Source of the DNA: Caenorhabditis elegans
Lineage: Eukaryota; Nematoda; Chromadorea; Rhabditida; Rhabditidae
Assembly (NCBI RefSeq): GCF_000002985.6
Contig: NC_003279.8
Span: forward strand, 9,672,001 to 9,736,000
Length of the DNA stretch: 64,000 nt
Direction of reading: 5' to 3'
Shown: one piece after another, positions 1-10,911 of the stretch
Layout of the letters: every line of letters starts with the position of its first letter
How positions within the stretch are numbered: the stretch's first letter is position 1
The notes under the pieces: generated by a model
What the model was told of the DNA's origin: nothing
Databases searched by the model: none
Seen by the model: only the letters and a program-made list of their open reading frames with translations
Translations under genes and position numbers: made by a program

Positions 1-1997
1 TGATATGATATGATGTGATATGGATAGCGAAATAGAAAATGAAAATGATGAAGGGACAGGGGTGAAAAGTCAGAGGAATTCCGTGGAAGGAAAGGGGAAG
101 AACAATTCTTTATCAGTTTTTGGGAATCATTGTGTCAGGTCGAATTGGGGGACGGTTTCATTGTTTTCTTTTTGATAGTCTGCTCTTTGACCTGAGAGAG
201 AAACCGCATGTCAACCAAATTTTGCAAAAGTCTTAGAAAATGAGTACGGTAGATTGTTTGAATGGTTTTTCATACTCGGTAGGCTCTTCAATATCGTGAG
301 CAATGAACGTTGAGTTGAAAAAATTATGTATGATCCCTAAATGTCACCTATTTTTGGACATGAAGTATCGGCCAAGAAATAATCTTTATAGGTTTTCTAA
401 TTGAGCATAACTCAAAAACTAGTTAGTTTTGCAAAAGAAGTTTGTCAGCGAATCTTCTGTAATACATTAATTATTTTTCGAGTTAAAATTATTTGAAAAT
501 TTTGAAAATGACCAAAAAAAATCCAGGAACGCTTTCTAATTTTGGTAGGTACTGTATATGTAACCCTATCAGAAAATGTAGACAAAGAAACTTTACGGAT
601 AGCCTAACATTTTAGTCTGTAGCCTAACACCTTACACCAACGGGTTACTGTAGTTGTATGGTAGAAAAACAGAAATAATAATAATAATAATTTATTACGC
701 TCGCTGGGAGACGTGAAGGAATACAGAATACAAAAGTTATCATTGTTCGCTTGAACTAGAATTGGTGCAGTCTGGCAATTGTTTCCATTCCATTAGAATG
801 TTGTCCTTGTCCTTGCGTTGTCCTTGCGTAGACTCCCCCATAGTGGGCGAGCGATTCCCGAGTGAAAATAATCACGGAATGAAAATAATCACGGAATGAA
901 ATTTCAAAAATACTAGCTGAAGGAACAAGCCAATATCCTCAATTTAAATAAGTTAACAAAAGGTGTGGCTTCTGCAAGAAATTCTGTGAATTCTGATGAA
1001 ATCTCATCTGTTCAAAACTACAATCAAGTCGAGAAAACAAATAATTTATGATGATCGTTTCGTCGACAAAATTGATTTATCGAGAAGTTGGATAATTCCG
1101 TAAGAATTGATTTATCTTAGTTTGTAATAGTTTAATAGATCCTTAAAACTTCGAAACTTTAAATCTAATAACATTATAAATCTTATTTCAAAAAAAAATT
1201 ACAAATCACATTTCTTAGCTTTTGTGAATCTTCCACATTTTGAAATTTTTTTGTAGCACTAAATCTCATGAATTCTTCCGTTTTCCATTCATAAGACCTG
1301 GTACGATTCTGGTAAGTTTTCCCAAAATTGGAAAGTGTGTTCATTAAATTTATTTTCTTTTTACTGTTTATGATAACAAACGTTCATTTCCTTGACATCA
1401 ACAGGATATTTCAAATCAATGAATATATTTGTGTCAGTTGAATGCCATAATTTCTCAATTTTCAACTGAGGGGCAAGTCCTTTTTTGGTAAACAAAAAAC
1501 ATTAGAAGGTTCTCGCCGTGCCGTCTGGCTTGTAAGTTTGTTTTTATACAGTACCCCTAACTGTACTCCTTCTTTATTACTAAAGTTTGTTTGAACTGTT
1601 CGGCAAATTTTTCTGAACTTTGTTGTAAAGTTAGATTTTTAATTTTTCAAACTTAATACTTACAATTCTAACTTTCAAAACTTTATTTTGTCCTCATAAA
1701 AAAGTTTTATTGTCTTTAAGCACAGAGTTTAGTTCACAACTAAACATAATTATTTCCGTTTTAAAATTAAACCGGAAAGTAGAGTAATGAGTGACAAAGT
1801 AATACATTCAAAATTGTTTGAGTACATGGAAGCTGTATAGAAGTTTAAAACGTTAATTTAAGCAATTCTCTTATTTTTGAAAGAGCTCGTTTGGAAGCAG
1901 AGAATTAGGGTGATTTTTTCGTAGTCGAGCTGGGTCGAGTCGTCGATCGTAGTCGTTGGAAGATCTCGATGCTTCCTGAAAGATTTAATTATGATAT
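1..1997. other. intergenic region, no gene seen
   Basis: AT-rich DNA downstream of the minus-strand Argonaute gene. I see no reading frame with splice sites or protein-like composition. It holds a short TGATATGATATGATG stretch at the extreme left, an (AAT)n microsatellite near 675-695, and a short tandem duplication of a GAAAATAATCACGGAAT unit near 863-899. The last few hundred bases before 1998 should include the 3' UTR of the Argonaute gene. No AATAAA hexamer stands out just below its stop codon. Confidence 0.6.
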
Positions 1998-4900
1998 TTA
2001 AAGCATTGGTTGTAGAACAACTAACAGTTTATACGACTGGAACAAATCGGCTCCTCTTTTGGCGTATTCGTCAGCTGCGTAGATACTCTCTGGGAGAGAC
2101 ACTATGTTTGTAGACTTCTGATGAGCACAGCAAAGTGCTGTGATGAACTGGACCAATTGATCATTGGTCTTGAAAATTCCATCGTTGACCAATGTATTGA
2201 TTACAATTGGTTGGGCGGTACCATTGAGTGGACAATGGGACACAAAGATGACTTCATTTCCTTGCTTCTTCACAATTGTTTGGTCAATTGCCGTCAACGG
2301 TGGGACATTCGTATATCCTGAAACTGTTTATAAAATTATATGAACAATAAGCTCAATGTTAAGGACTTGAAGATGTATAGTAAGTTCAGCATTTGGCATT
2401 TATCAAGACATTCCACTTAATAACAAAAGTTTATGCTTCTTCCATGCCTATCAGAATTGTGTGGCAAATGTTCAGAACAATTCTAAAAAACTGCTCATTT
2501 CATAACTTAGGATATTGCAACGCTTATATCAAAAGTTAATAATAACGAATAGAAAACTATCAAACTGATGTTTTGTAGCCGCATACCGCAGATTCACGGC
2601 TACGCTATTCAAGTTTCAACGAAAGTTATTTACATATGTTTAGAACATGTTTCAAAAATTCTTACCATTCTGATCTTTAATCAAAAGCCGATTGGCATGA
2701 CGCTTAGTGACAACGAGAAGAGCAAAAGACGGAGCCTTTGCCTTCTTTTCATTGAAAACATTCATGATGCTCTGTTTAATCGCCTGGAACTCTTCGTTTC
2801 TGACCATTTTGTGTTGTCCTTCAGAGACTCCGTCGCGCAAAATGACCACTTGTTGGGGATACTTCTTACGAGATGTAATATAGTGATTGAGCATGAATCT
2901 GGCTCTCAATTTCAGAAGATGTTCATCAACTTGTTCGTGACGTGGGAGCTGGTAATGGAAATCTCCAATGAATGCTTCGGGGCAAGCGGTTCCATTGAAT
3001 CCAAACTGAAAATATTCCAGAATCATTTCAAAAGTCCTATAGTACGGACGGAAAACCGGGTCTTCGTCTTCAAAATTTGCCTTTGCTCAAAAACCAATAA
3101 AACCTGTTTTACTAATCAGGCGTACGGGCCTACAATTATTGTGATATCGGGCTTGTCTGATGCCTACTTTATGCCTACCTACGTGTCTAGCTCATATCTA
3201 CATCATGTCTATCTTTCCTTATTCTACTTCATAATTATCTGTCTACGCGCCTAATCCATGCTATCCAATTTTTTTTATTTGGAAACAAAATTTTGCTTTT
3301 GAATTTCTTAAATAACTCTCAGTAGTTAGGAATACCAAATCATGCTATAATAACAGAAGTGATATTTGAATCTAGGGATTATGTTTTTTTTTCCATTGAA
3401 AACTTACACCAACGCAGCTTGGCTCGTCACAAATCTCATCCTTCTTGTACACTTTTCCAGAAGAATGGCACACATCATATGAGATGATGAGTGTGTTTGA
3501 AGTGTCTCCCCAGAGATGAGAACTGAAAATGTTTCAATTTCAAAGAAGAATGGTGAAGTATATGATGGGTAAAACGTTTTCTTAAATCATTGATGCTTCA
3601 TTGATTTACTTTTGATACGAAAGTTCTACAAAAATGTAGCAGGAAGCATCTTTAGAAAACTGATTGTGCATGAAATTGGAAATAATGTCAGAAAACTTTG
3701 AATTCTAAAAAAATTAACATACATGCTATTGTCCACTCGCACTTTGTGATTCACGCCACCATACTTCAGATTGAGCTTCATCAACAAGTTGTTTGCTGTC
3801 ACTTTTCCACTGAAAAATTAAAAAAAAATTGCTGAATGAATTTCCGAGTTCCAAACTTACGGTGTTCTTTTCAATGATTTGTCTAAAGCGACTTGTTGAG
3901 TTATGACCTCACACAATCGTTCCTGAAGCTTCAAAGTGCTGTGGGTACCCTCACTAGTATGATCGGCGTAGATCACAATTGGCTTGACTTGGCTCGTTTT
4001 TAGAATGGTCATTTTCTGAAAATACATAAGCTGGGTTGAACAGCATTAACATTATAAATACGTTTTCAATTGCTCCGATGATATCCGGATCATTGAGATC
4101 TTCCACATCAATTTGCCCAATTGTCATTCCAACATCTTTGGCTTTTTTGCTGAGAATTGATTGCAGTTCGACAACTGCTTCTTTTGGACTTGCTTGACTG
4201 TAGGATTGACTATTATACAGAATCAAGATCTTGTTGATCTTCATGGGTTCCACAAATCCGCCTTTTAGAGATTGGTGGTTACGTGCTTGAACGTCCCATG
4301 ATGTCTGAAATTCAAAATATTATTAATGAAACACTATTGAATAACCTACTCTGTTTAACAGATCTGGAGAAGTAAATGCTCCGTCTTTGTATAGAATGGT
4401 TGGCTTTGGCACAGTCATAGCTTCAACAACGATCGGTTCTGGATTGATCGCAATACCAATTGATTTCAGTGTCTGATTTGGAGAGAGAAGCTTTGCAGAC
4501 TCTCCAACCTTTCTTATGAGATCAAATCTCAGCTCCGGCTTGATGCTTCTCGGTGGTTCTCCATGGTTCTGAGTCAGTTTCTGGTTTGGTTTTACCAGTA
4601 AATTCTCGATAGGGAAGCTATAAACCATACGTCTACCTTCCCGTTTGTTGTACTGGTTAACTTGAACCGCAGGCTTGGAAGCATCAAAAAAGCTCTTGGG
4701 CTTTCCGGAAACTCGAGCACAATCATCAAGAAGAGGAGTACCATCGGGAAGTTTAATTTCTCCGATTGGGACATTGGAAATTCCATCAATGAAGATTGAT
4801 TGATGAGAGTATGTAGTGTGGACACGAAGACCTTTGAGATATGAACGGAGCTGATTTGGATTGATTCCTTTTATCAAATCCTTCAATGGACCAGTCTTGA

Positions 4901-6498
4901 AGAACTGCTTCTTTTTGTCTGAAATTATATTTATTTTAAATGAGAATGGAACACACAACTAGTTTCAGGGAAGTCTTTAAAAAAGTTAAAAACAAAATTC
5001 TCATAAGTTATAATCCATCTTTAAACAATCATATAAAAGTAAAATGAGAACTTACAGTCCATGACCAAGTGTGCAGATCCAGTTTTCTTATTTCCTTGAG
5101 CCATTTTTATACTGGCAGCCACTCCATCCATATCCTCAACTCCATCTTTTCCAATTGTTCTTCTTGTATTCTTCTGATCGAAGAGTTCATGTCCTCCATC
5201 CAAAATGATGAAGCCATTTTGTTTGGCCTCTGCACTCAGAGCGATTTGAGCCATCTGAGTGACTGGACAAGCTGCTGAATCCAGACGTTCATTGAGAAGA
5301 TCGATTGTATTTAGTTCCGATTGTTTCGAGTTCAACTCGATGGACACGTGGAACTTTCCGGAAGCTCTTCCGAATTGGCTTTCTTTGAGAGATGTTGAGA
5401 GCTTTGGATGATCAGACGGAATTGGCATGAAAATTGCTTGCTGCTTTTCCGTTTTTGTTTCGAATTTCTGAGTTGTGAAAAGCATCGCTGCGCCATCGTA
5501 GAAGATGTTCAGATTTCCAAGGCCTTCCAATGTGAGAGCAACTTTCACGATTTCCGTCAAGTCAGCTTGCCGCTGACGATCGCCGCCTTTCGAGCCAGCA
5601 AGCTCAATTGGATCCCTGGTTGAATCGTCAAAGCTCTTCAGAACACTGACGTCGTAACGAAAAACAGGAGTTGGCTTCAACTCAAGTTCGTATGAGTTGG
5701 TTGTCACTTTCACAGGCTTATTCTTAGCCAAAGCTTCCAGTTGTGCTGGAGGTTCGTACTCGAACAATGGTTTCGATGGAACAGGAAGAGGGACAGGTTT
5801 TTCAATTGCAGAAGGAGTCGGAGGATTGGAGGAAACAGAGACACGAGACAATTCAGGAGTTGGAACTACTGGAGCTGATTGCTCGTCTGGAAAAAATATT
5901 TTATCTCCTAACTTTAGAGCTTTCGGATTTAAATAATACAACGCAAAATCTTAAAACTATTGAGACTTTGGGAAAAATTAAAATGAAATATTCTATATTC
6001 AAAATAGAATGTGTTAAAACATACTTCAAAGCTATTTTGATGGCCCTGAATAAAAACGGCGAAGCACGTGTGCTTGAAATTTCATGATTTCCAAAATTTT
6101 GTTCTCAGATATTTATGGAATAACTATTTGGTACTTCCCACTCTTCGAATCATATTGCTCTATTTTATAATCACGAAACGACCAAAACTTCGTATCTACC
6201 GTACCCCAAGTTGTTCACAATTTTCTAGAATTATCCTGGGTTTTTTTTGAAATTTGACTCGTTCTTTATGTTTTTCAGGAACAGTTGTTGCGTTATGAAA
6301 AGTTAAGACTTTTCAATCGTTTCAAGAAATCTTCAAAAACTCCAGAAAAAAAAATAAAATCAAAAGACTTGCTTGCCAATTTGATTTATGTAAAGTTGAA
6401 AAAAACCACTTACCCTTTGCAACTTGTTGAGATGCAGAAGCAGAAAGTGTTGCTGATCGTTCAGCTGCAGCGGCCTTTTTGTTCTTCTTTGATGGCAT
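1998..6498 (-). CDS. vsra-1: WAGO-type Argonaute (PAZ-PIWI), 9 exons
   Basis: Argonaute proteins hold a small guide RNA and silence or license target transcripts. Exons on the minus strand: 6498-6414, 5886-5056, 4918-4350, 4304-4062, 4015-3861, 3809-3723, 3522-3408, 3005-2666, 2317-1998. All joins keep phase and give 914 residues. The N terminus is lysine/alanine-rich (MPSKKNKKAAAAE) and then proline-rich. The PIWI half is clear: LWGDTSNTLIISYD (Asp near 673), VVILRDGVSEGQ (Asp near 753) and NVPPLTAIDQTIV. The C terminus reads YAADEYAKRG where slicing Argonautes have YAHL, so Asp takes the His place if aligned on AKRG. A TTTCAG acceptor at 6552 places a 53-nt 5' UTR before the ATG, consistent with SL1 trans-splicing. 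The worm-specific branch and the C04F12.1 identity are inferred from motifs and gene order. Confidence 0.87.
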
Positions 6499-6551
6499 GT
6501 TGAGGCTTGGTTAGTGGTGGAGATGTTAGTAAAGCTTCGAGAATCGGAAAT

Positions 6552-7409
6552 CTGAAATTTCAATGTGATTTGCAAATTGTGTTATGAACAAGGACAACGG
6601 AGAAAGTGAGGAGAAAAAACAATATGAAAGTTGCACATCGGCAAAAAATAAATGATGGTGCAATTAGTTGTATAATCTCAAAAAGTTTTTAAAAAAGTCG
6701 TATTTAAAAGCTATCAGTCCAAACAACAGTTCTACGAGAACGACACTTTAATGTCTTCCACCTACCACTCCTCTAAACAAGTGAAAAACACAGATATAAT
6801 TGTAAGGTGAACCTTCATACAGGTTGTATAAAGGTTCTGGCATTTTTACAATTTCCGGCGATTTTTGTTTACCTCTCAGCTTCAAATGAATCTTAATCAG
6901 CAAAATGAAATGAGATCGTGTATCTGACCAAAAAAAATAAATTGAAGGTTTTGTAAAGCCTATAGCTATAGCTAAAATTTGCTAAATTTCCTAGAATTTT
7001 TGAACCGCTATAAAAATGTTCAGAAATTTTTTTCTGAAGTCTCATTACGAAGCTCGTGTCTTTGATGACATTTTGAATCAGTATAAGGTCAAAAAAGTCA
7101 GAACCAATGGTCCTCCTTCAAAGAGTACAATCAATGAGATAAACTGTGGAGGAGGTTGGTAAGGCTGGAAAATCTAAAGAGTACATGATGAATGACATAT
7201 GTCAAGAGTACTTGTTTAGTCTATAGAAAGTGTGGCTATGTATTTAACTGTTAAAAAGTGCGCCATAAAACATTCCAAAAGGCGAATTTCCCAACATCTT
7301 TGGAGATCAAAAGGAGAAATTACTACCTACCAACAAACGGAAGTTTTTTTTCTGCATCTCTGCGTATCCTCCTATTATGTTCTTCCTCCGCCACGGGCAG
7401 GCAACTGAC
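6552..7409. other. intergenic region between Argonaute gene and transposon
   Basis: Presumed promoter of the minus-strand Argonaute gene. It is AT-rich. Apart from the 48-codon frame at 7016 listed separately, I see no splice-bounded coding sequence. No box that I can name stands out. Confidence 0.5.
7016..7162 (+). CDS. short hypothetical ORF (48 aa), doubtful
   Basis: An open frame of 48 residues beginning MFRNFFLKSHYEARVF and ending INEINCGGGW. Its composition is more protein-like than the surrounding AT-rich DNA, with mixed charged residues and no homopolymer runs. The end contains GGTTG-gtaagg, which could be a 5' splice donor, so this might be a first exon or a fossil exon and not a complete gene. 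I do not recognise the family and see no clear trans-splice acceptor or poly(A) signal. It sits just left of the Tc4-like transposon but outside its inverted repeats. Confidence 0.2.
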   Translation: MFRNFFLKSHYEARVFDDILNQYKVKKVRTNGPPSKSTINEINCGGGW

Positions 7410-7411
7410 TA

Positions 7412-7546
7412 GGGAATGACCAGAATAAATGGAGCGATATTCAAAAAAAAATATTGTATCGGAAAGCTGACATTCTCTACTATAAGAATATGACTGAAAT
7501 TTTTGCCCGTTCGGGCTGGAAATCTGAAATTTTTACGTCTGAAATT
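7412..7546 (+). repeat. left terminal inverted repeat, 135 bp
   Basis: Bases 7412-7546 match the reverse complement of 10775-10909 without a mismatch, including a run of nine A. The repeat holds an inner palindrome GCCCG-TT-CGGGC (about 7505-7516). Beyond 7546 the two arms no longer align well, although both continue into a tRNA-like stretch. Confidence 0.93.
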
Positions 7547-7648
7547 CTACACTGAAATCAGTGCATTTCCTATGGTTAACAGTGGATTTTTGTCTCTGGC
7601 GCCAACAGAAGTCTCACCACAATGGTGGAAGGGCGAAAACATCGGTTC

Positions 7649-7712
7649 GGTGGTCGAGTGGTGAACGCGTTCGCCTCTTGAGCAGAAGTTTGTGGGTTCG
7701 GTTCCCATACAT
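7649..7712 (+). other. degenerate tRNA-like module inside left transposon end
   Basis: The stretch has an A-box-like TGGTCGAGTGG at 7651-7661 and a B-box-like GGTTCGGTTCC at 7695-7705, 33 bases apart. GTGGG-TTCGGTT-CCCAT forms a near-perfect T arm. The flanks do not pair as an acceptor stem and the anticodon arm is imperfect, so this is not a working tRNA gene. The A box resembles Ser/Leu-type tRNAs. It points inward. Transcription by RNA polymerase III is possible but only inferred. Confidence 0.55.
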
Positions 7713-8018
7713 GGTTTAACTTTTGGCCTTTTTTATACAAAATTTTCAGAACGGGAAACAAGTATTTAGAACATTTTTTTGAGGGTTTTACATAATTTTT
7801 TTGCTTTTTAATTGAACCATAATTACCCTGGAAACTTTTCAGAAATTTTAATTTTTTTCGAAAATTGTCACTTTTTTCTCCACCATGAGAAAATTTGATC
7901 GAAAAATTTTTTTTTGAAATTTTTTAAAAAATGCATGAAATATTTTAGAGTGTCACAAATAACCTATTTTTCATTATTTTCAATGACCGAATCATTGATT
8001 CTGATGCCTTATCAAGAC

Positions 8019-8402
8019 GTTTTACCAAATCGATATTGGCAAAACATCTTGTTTTTGAGGCTCCATATCTCTGCAGGAAAAAATCGCACTAAAAAGTGAT
8101 CAACTAGAAACTTGTTAAACACAATGTGATCTAAAACATTTCAGTTGAACACTTTTTTGTAAAAAATTTCGTTGCCGAGTTGGAACCAATTGATTTGAGC
8201 TTCATTATTTTTGAATATTCTAAATAGTTAAAGATCTATATCTTGGCAACGAAATTTTTTACAAAATAGTGTTCAACTGAAAAGTTTTAGATTACATTGT
8301 GTTTAACAAGTTTCTAGTTGATCACTTTTTAGTGCGATTTTTTCCTGCAGAGATATGGAGCCTCAAAAACAAGATGTTTTGCCAATATCGATTTGGTAAA
8401 AC
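8019..8402. repeat. nested palindromic MITE-like element, 158-bp arms
   Basis: Arm 8019-8176 is a near-perfect reverse complement of 8245-8402, with a 68-base loop. Only a few differences are seen, for example CATTTCAG versus CTTTTCAG and GTGATC versus GTAATC. The outer ends read GTTTTACCAAATCG. It lies upstream of the transposase start, so it would form part of the leader or promoter region of that gene. It may be a separate foldback element that inserted into the transposon. Confidence 0.85.
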
Positions 8403-8574
8403 TTTATTTTAATTTTTTTTTTCATATTATTGTTTTTATATTGGGTCAAAACGTATTTGCTCTGCTAAATAGTTAGCTGGCGCTAATTTTTAATTTTATT
8501 ATTTTCGTATTTTGATAAATTTCACTGAAATTGTCACTTTAATAGTTTACATTCTATTGGTTTTCTTTTATTCA

Positions 8575-9328
8575 ATGTCTTTTGATATCGGAAACGTGAT
8601 GTTTGCCTTGCATCGTCATTTTCCCAATCCCCTCCCATCAAATCCCTCGATTTCGAGACATGAGCAGAAGGTGGCAGATCATTTGGCAAGCATTATAAAG
8701 GAATCTTATTATGGAGATACCAGTGTGGAAGAATCCGAATATTTGGTTCAAGAAGAATATGGCGATTGGGAGCCAGAAGTTTTTGAGGTATGTTGGTTTC
8801 GACACTATTAATTGTCATTTAAAAAACCTTTCAGCCGTATGACTGTGTGTTGCCGGATCAAGATGATGTATTGTTCGGTGAGAAAGCTGTATCAAGGGAA
8901 GAGTTGGATAAAGCGATCACCTTCTACCGTAGCGGAAAAATTGGAAGTAGGCCGATAACGACTATGCACCATAGTTATCGCTGGATACGAACCGATGCTC
9001 ATATGAACAAACTGCGCAAGTACGAGAAAGATAAAAAAGCGTTCCAAGAAAACGTGCGGGTTCGTTTGGCACAGCTTACACAACGGCTTTATGAGGAGGT
9101 CAAGGAGAAACTTGATAATGGTAACGAACATTAATATAACAAGTTTTAATATAAATATTTCAGGAGTCAATTTGCATGATTCTGATTTGATGGCTATGGC
9201 ACTGGAAATCAACACCCGCGAAATGAAGTTGCAAAACTTCAAAGCGTCACAATCCTGGATAACCCGATGGAAGCAAAGCCACAGGTATGTAATAAATTGC
9301 GGAGTATGTTAGATATATAGATATATAG

Positions 9329-9387
<59 letters not shown>

Positions 9388-10409
9388 CAGAATCGTGAGT
9401 CGGAGAGTCACCAAGTTTGTCACACGGAAGTGCCTGATCAATAAAGACGCTATCAAAAAAAACGCGGATGATTTTGTCAAGAATGCCAGAACAGAGATCT
9501 CCAACTATCACCCGTCGATGGTCTTCAATTGTGACCAAACCGGAATTCAAAAGGAGCTGTATCCAGCCCGGTCTTTAGCCTTTATGGGCGAAAAAACAGT
9601 CGAGAGGTTGGCGCAATCGAAATCGTCGCTGACCCACTCGTTTACGTTTCTCCCGATGATTTTCCTCGATGGCTCAATGGGACCCAAGGCGTTTATGGTA
9701 ATCGCTGAACCAAAAGGCCAGTTTCCTCCGTCTCGTCCAATTCCAAACTGCCCAAATTTGGAAGTGCGGGCTGGATACAAGACACACATCATGACGAAGC
9801 AATTGATGTGCGATTTTTTCGAAAGTTGTGTCTTCATTCCGTCTGTACCGAAAAAACTGTACATCATGCTGGACAGTTGGCCAGCGTTCAAGGACCATAC
9901 AACGATCAAGAACTTGGTTCCCAATGGTCATGATGTCGTCATTCGCAACATTCCAGAGCACACAACTGGAATGATCCAACCGTTGGATGTCTATTGGAAT
10001 GCGCCATGGAAGGTATGAATTTAAATCTTTATAACTTTTTGATAGTATTTTCCAGAGCTTGATCAAGAAGTTCACAGCATATGCCCTTCGAACCCAGACG
10101 GATTACGTCATCGCACAGAGGAACAACGCAATTTGCATGGTATCTGTGTTGTATCACCAGATCTCGGCAGAGCACTTCCGACCGTTTTTACAGCATTGTT
10201 GGAAGAAAGCTGGATACGTGGGTGCTGCGAATACTTCATCAACACCATTTTTGACTCCAGCTCAATATTGCATTGATCATGGTGACACAGTGATTTGCTA
10301 TCACACTGGATGTAACCATCTCGGATTCATCCGATGCGCAAGATGCAAGATGTTTGTTTGTTTTAATCATTTTGTTGTGTCAAAACAACATCTTTGTTCA
10401 TCTCCTTGA
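8575..10409 (+). CDS. Tc4/Tc5-type transposase, 5 exons, intact
   Basis: Exons 8575-8787, 8835-9120, 9164-9284, 9391-10012 and 10056-10409 join in phase to 531 residues with no stop or frameshift. Residues about 165-210 form a CENP-B/Tc5-type helix-turn-helix (KLQNFKASQSWITRWKQSHR). The catalytic core has NCDQTG (Asp about 255), YIMLDSWPAF (Asp about 368) and IQPLDVYWN (Asp about 406), a DDD triad of the pogo/DDE_1 group. The C terminus is Cys/His-rich (CYHTGCNHLGF, RCARCKMFVCFNH), as in the Tc5 C-terminal zinc domain. This enzyme would cut at the 135-bp ends and insert the element at CTNAG sites. The start at 8575 is the first Met giving a soluble N terminus. An upstream in-frame Met at 8512 would add a hydrophobic stretch and is less likely. 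Confidence 0.85.
9333..9383. repeat. (TA)n microsatellite in transposase intron 3
   Basis: About 50 bases of alternating AT fill most of the third intron of the transposase, preceded by ATAGATATATAG units. The AATTTCAG acceptor follows directly. Such tracts vary in length between strains. Confidence 0.9.
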
Positions 10410-10650
10410 ATAATTAATAAATTCATGATTGCATTACATTCAAGTTTCGCTATGAATAAAATTGTTTATATGAGGGGATCCATGGTTGTAGTGGTCCATG
10501 GTTAAGTTTAAATTTTAGGGGAAAAGATGTTGAATGAATCATTATGGTGTTGGTCGACACATTGATCATGCTGATATCGATCAGAAAAATTAAAATTTGG
10601 GCTTTTATATAGTTTCGAAAAAACACGTTTAAATTTTTGAAAAACTTTAC

Positions 10651-10722
10651 GTTAGGGTGGAATTGAACCCCAGAGTCCCACCATGCTTGTCATCCACTCT
10701 ATCCACTCGGCCATCTCGCTGT
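10651..10722 (-). other. degenerate tRNA-like module inside right transposon end
   Basis: On the minus strand an A-box-like TGGCCGAGTGG (10713-10703) and a B-box-like GGTTCAATTCC (10669-10659) are separated by 33 bases. The A box is the form seen in Ser/Leu tRNAs. A full cloverleaf does not form. The module mirrors the left one: both lie 100-200 bp inside the 135-bp repeat and both point inward, which suggests that one long ancestral inverted repeat carried the module. Confidence 0.55.
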
Positions 10723-10774
10723 TGCAAGCAGTACTAATTGGGGATGGTGATAAGTAAAGCACGTCAAAACGAAT

Positions 10775-10909
10775 AATTTCAGACGTAAAAATTTCAGATT
10801 TCCAGCCCGAACGGGCAAAAATTTCAGTCATATTCTTATAGTAGAGAATGTCAGCTTTCCGATACAATATTTTTTTTTGAATATCGCTCCATTTATTCTG
10901 GTCATTCCC
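10775..10909 (-). repeat. right terminal inverted repeat, 135 bp
   Basis: Exact reverse complement of 7412-7546, ending TCATTCCC followed by the TA target duplication at 10910-10911. Confidence 0.93.
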
Positions 10910-10911
10910 TA

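Larger units (their letters stand above)
7410..10911 (+). mobile_element. Tc4/Tc5-type DNA transposon, apparently complete
   Basis: The element starts GGGAATGACCAG at 7412 and ends with the exact reverse complement at 10909. Both ends are flanked by TA (7410-7411 and 10910-10911). The left context CTAGGG and right context CCCTAG fit the CTNAG-type target known for Tc4 and Tc5. The terminal 135 bp are identical as inverted repeats. Inside are a five-exon transposase with no inactivating mutation (8575-10409), a 384-bp palindrome (8019-8402), a TA microsatellite in a transposase intron, and one tRNA-like module next to each end. The length of about 3.5 kb and the transposase resemble the long Tc4v form described in C. 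elegans. The exact subfamily is my inference. Identical ends plus an open transposase suggest a fairly young insertion. Confidence 0.88.

Noticed and set aside
2568-3254. 228-codon plus-strand frame over the Argonaute gene
   Set aside because: It is the antisense shadow of exon 3005-2666 and its introns; the minus strand has clear PIWI motifs and consistent splice phases.
7649-7712. A real tRNA gene in the transposon end
   Set aside because: A and B boxes are present but the acceptor stem does not pair and the anticodon arm is imperfect. Kept only as a tRNA-like module.
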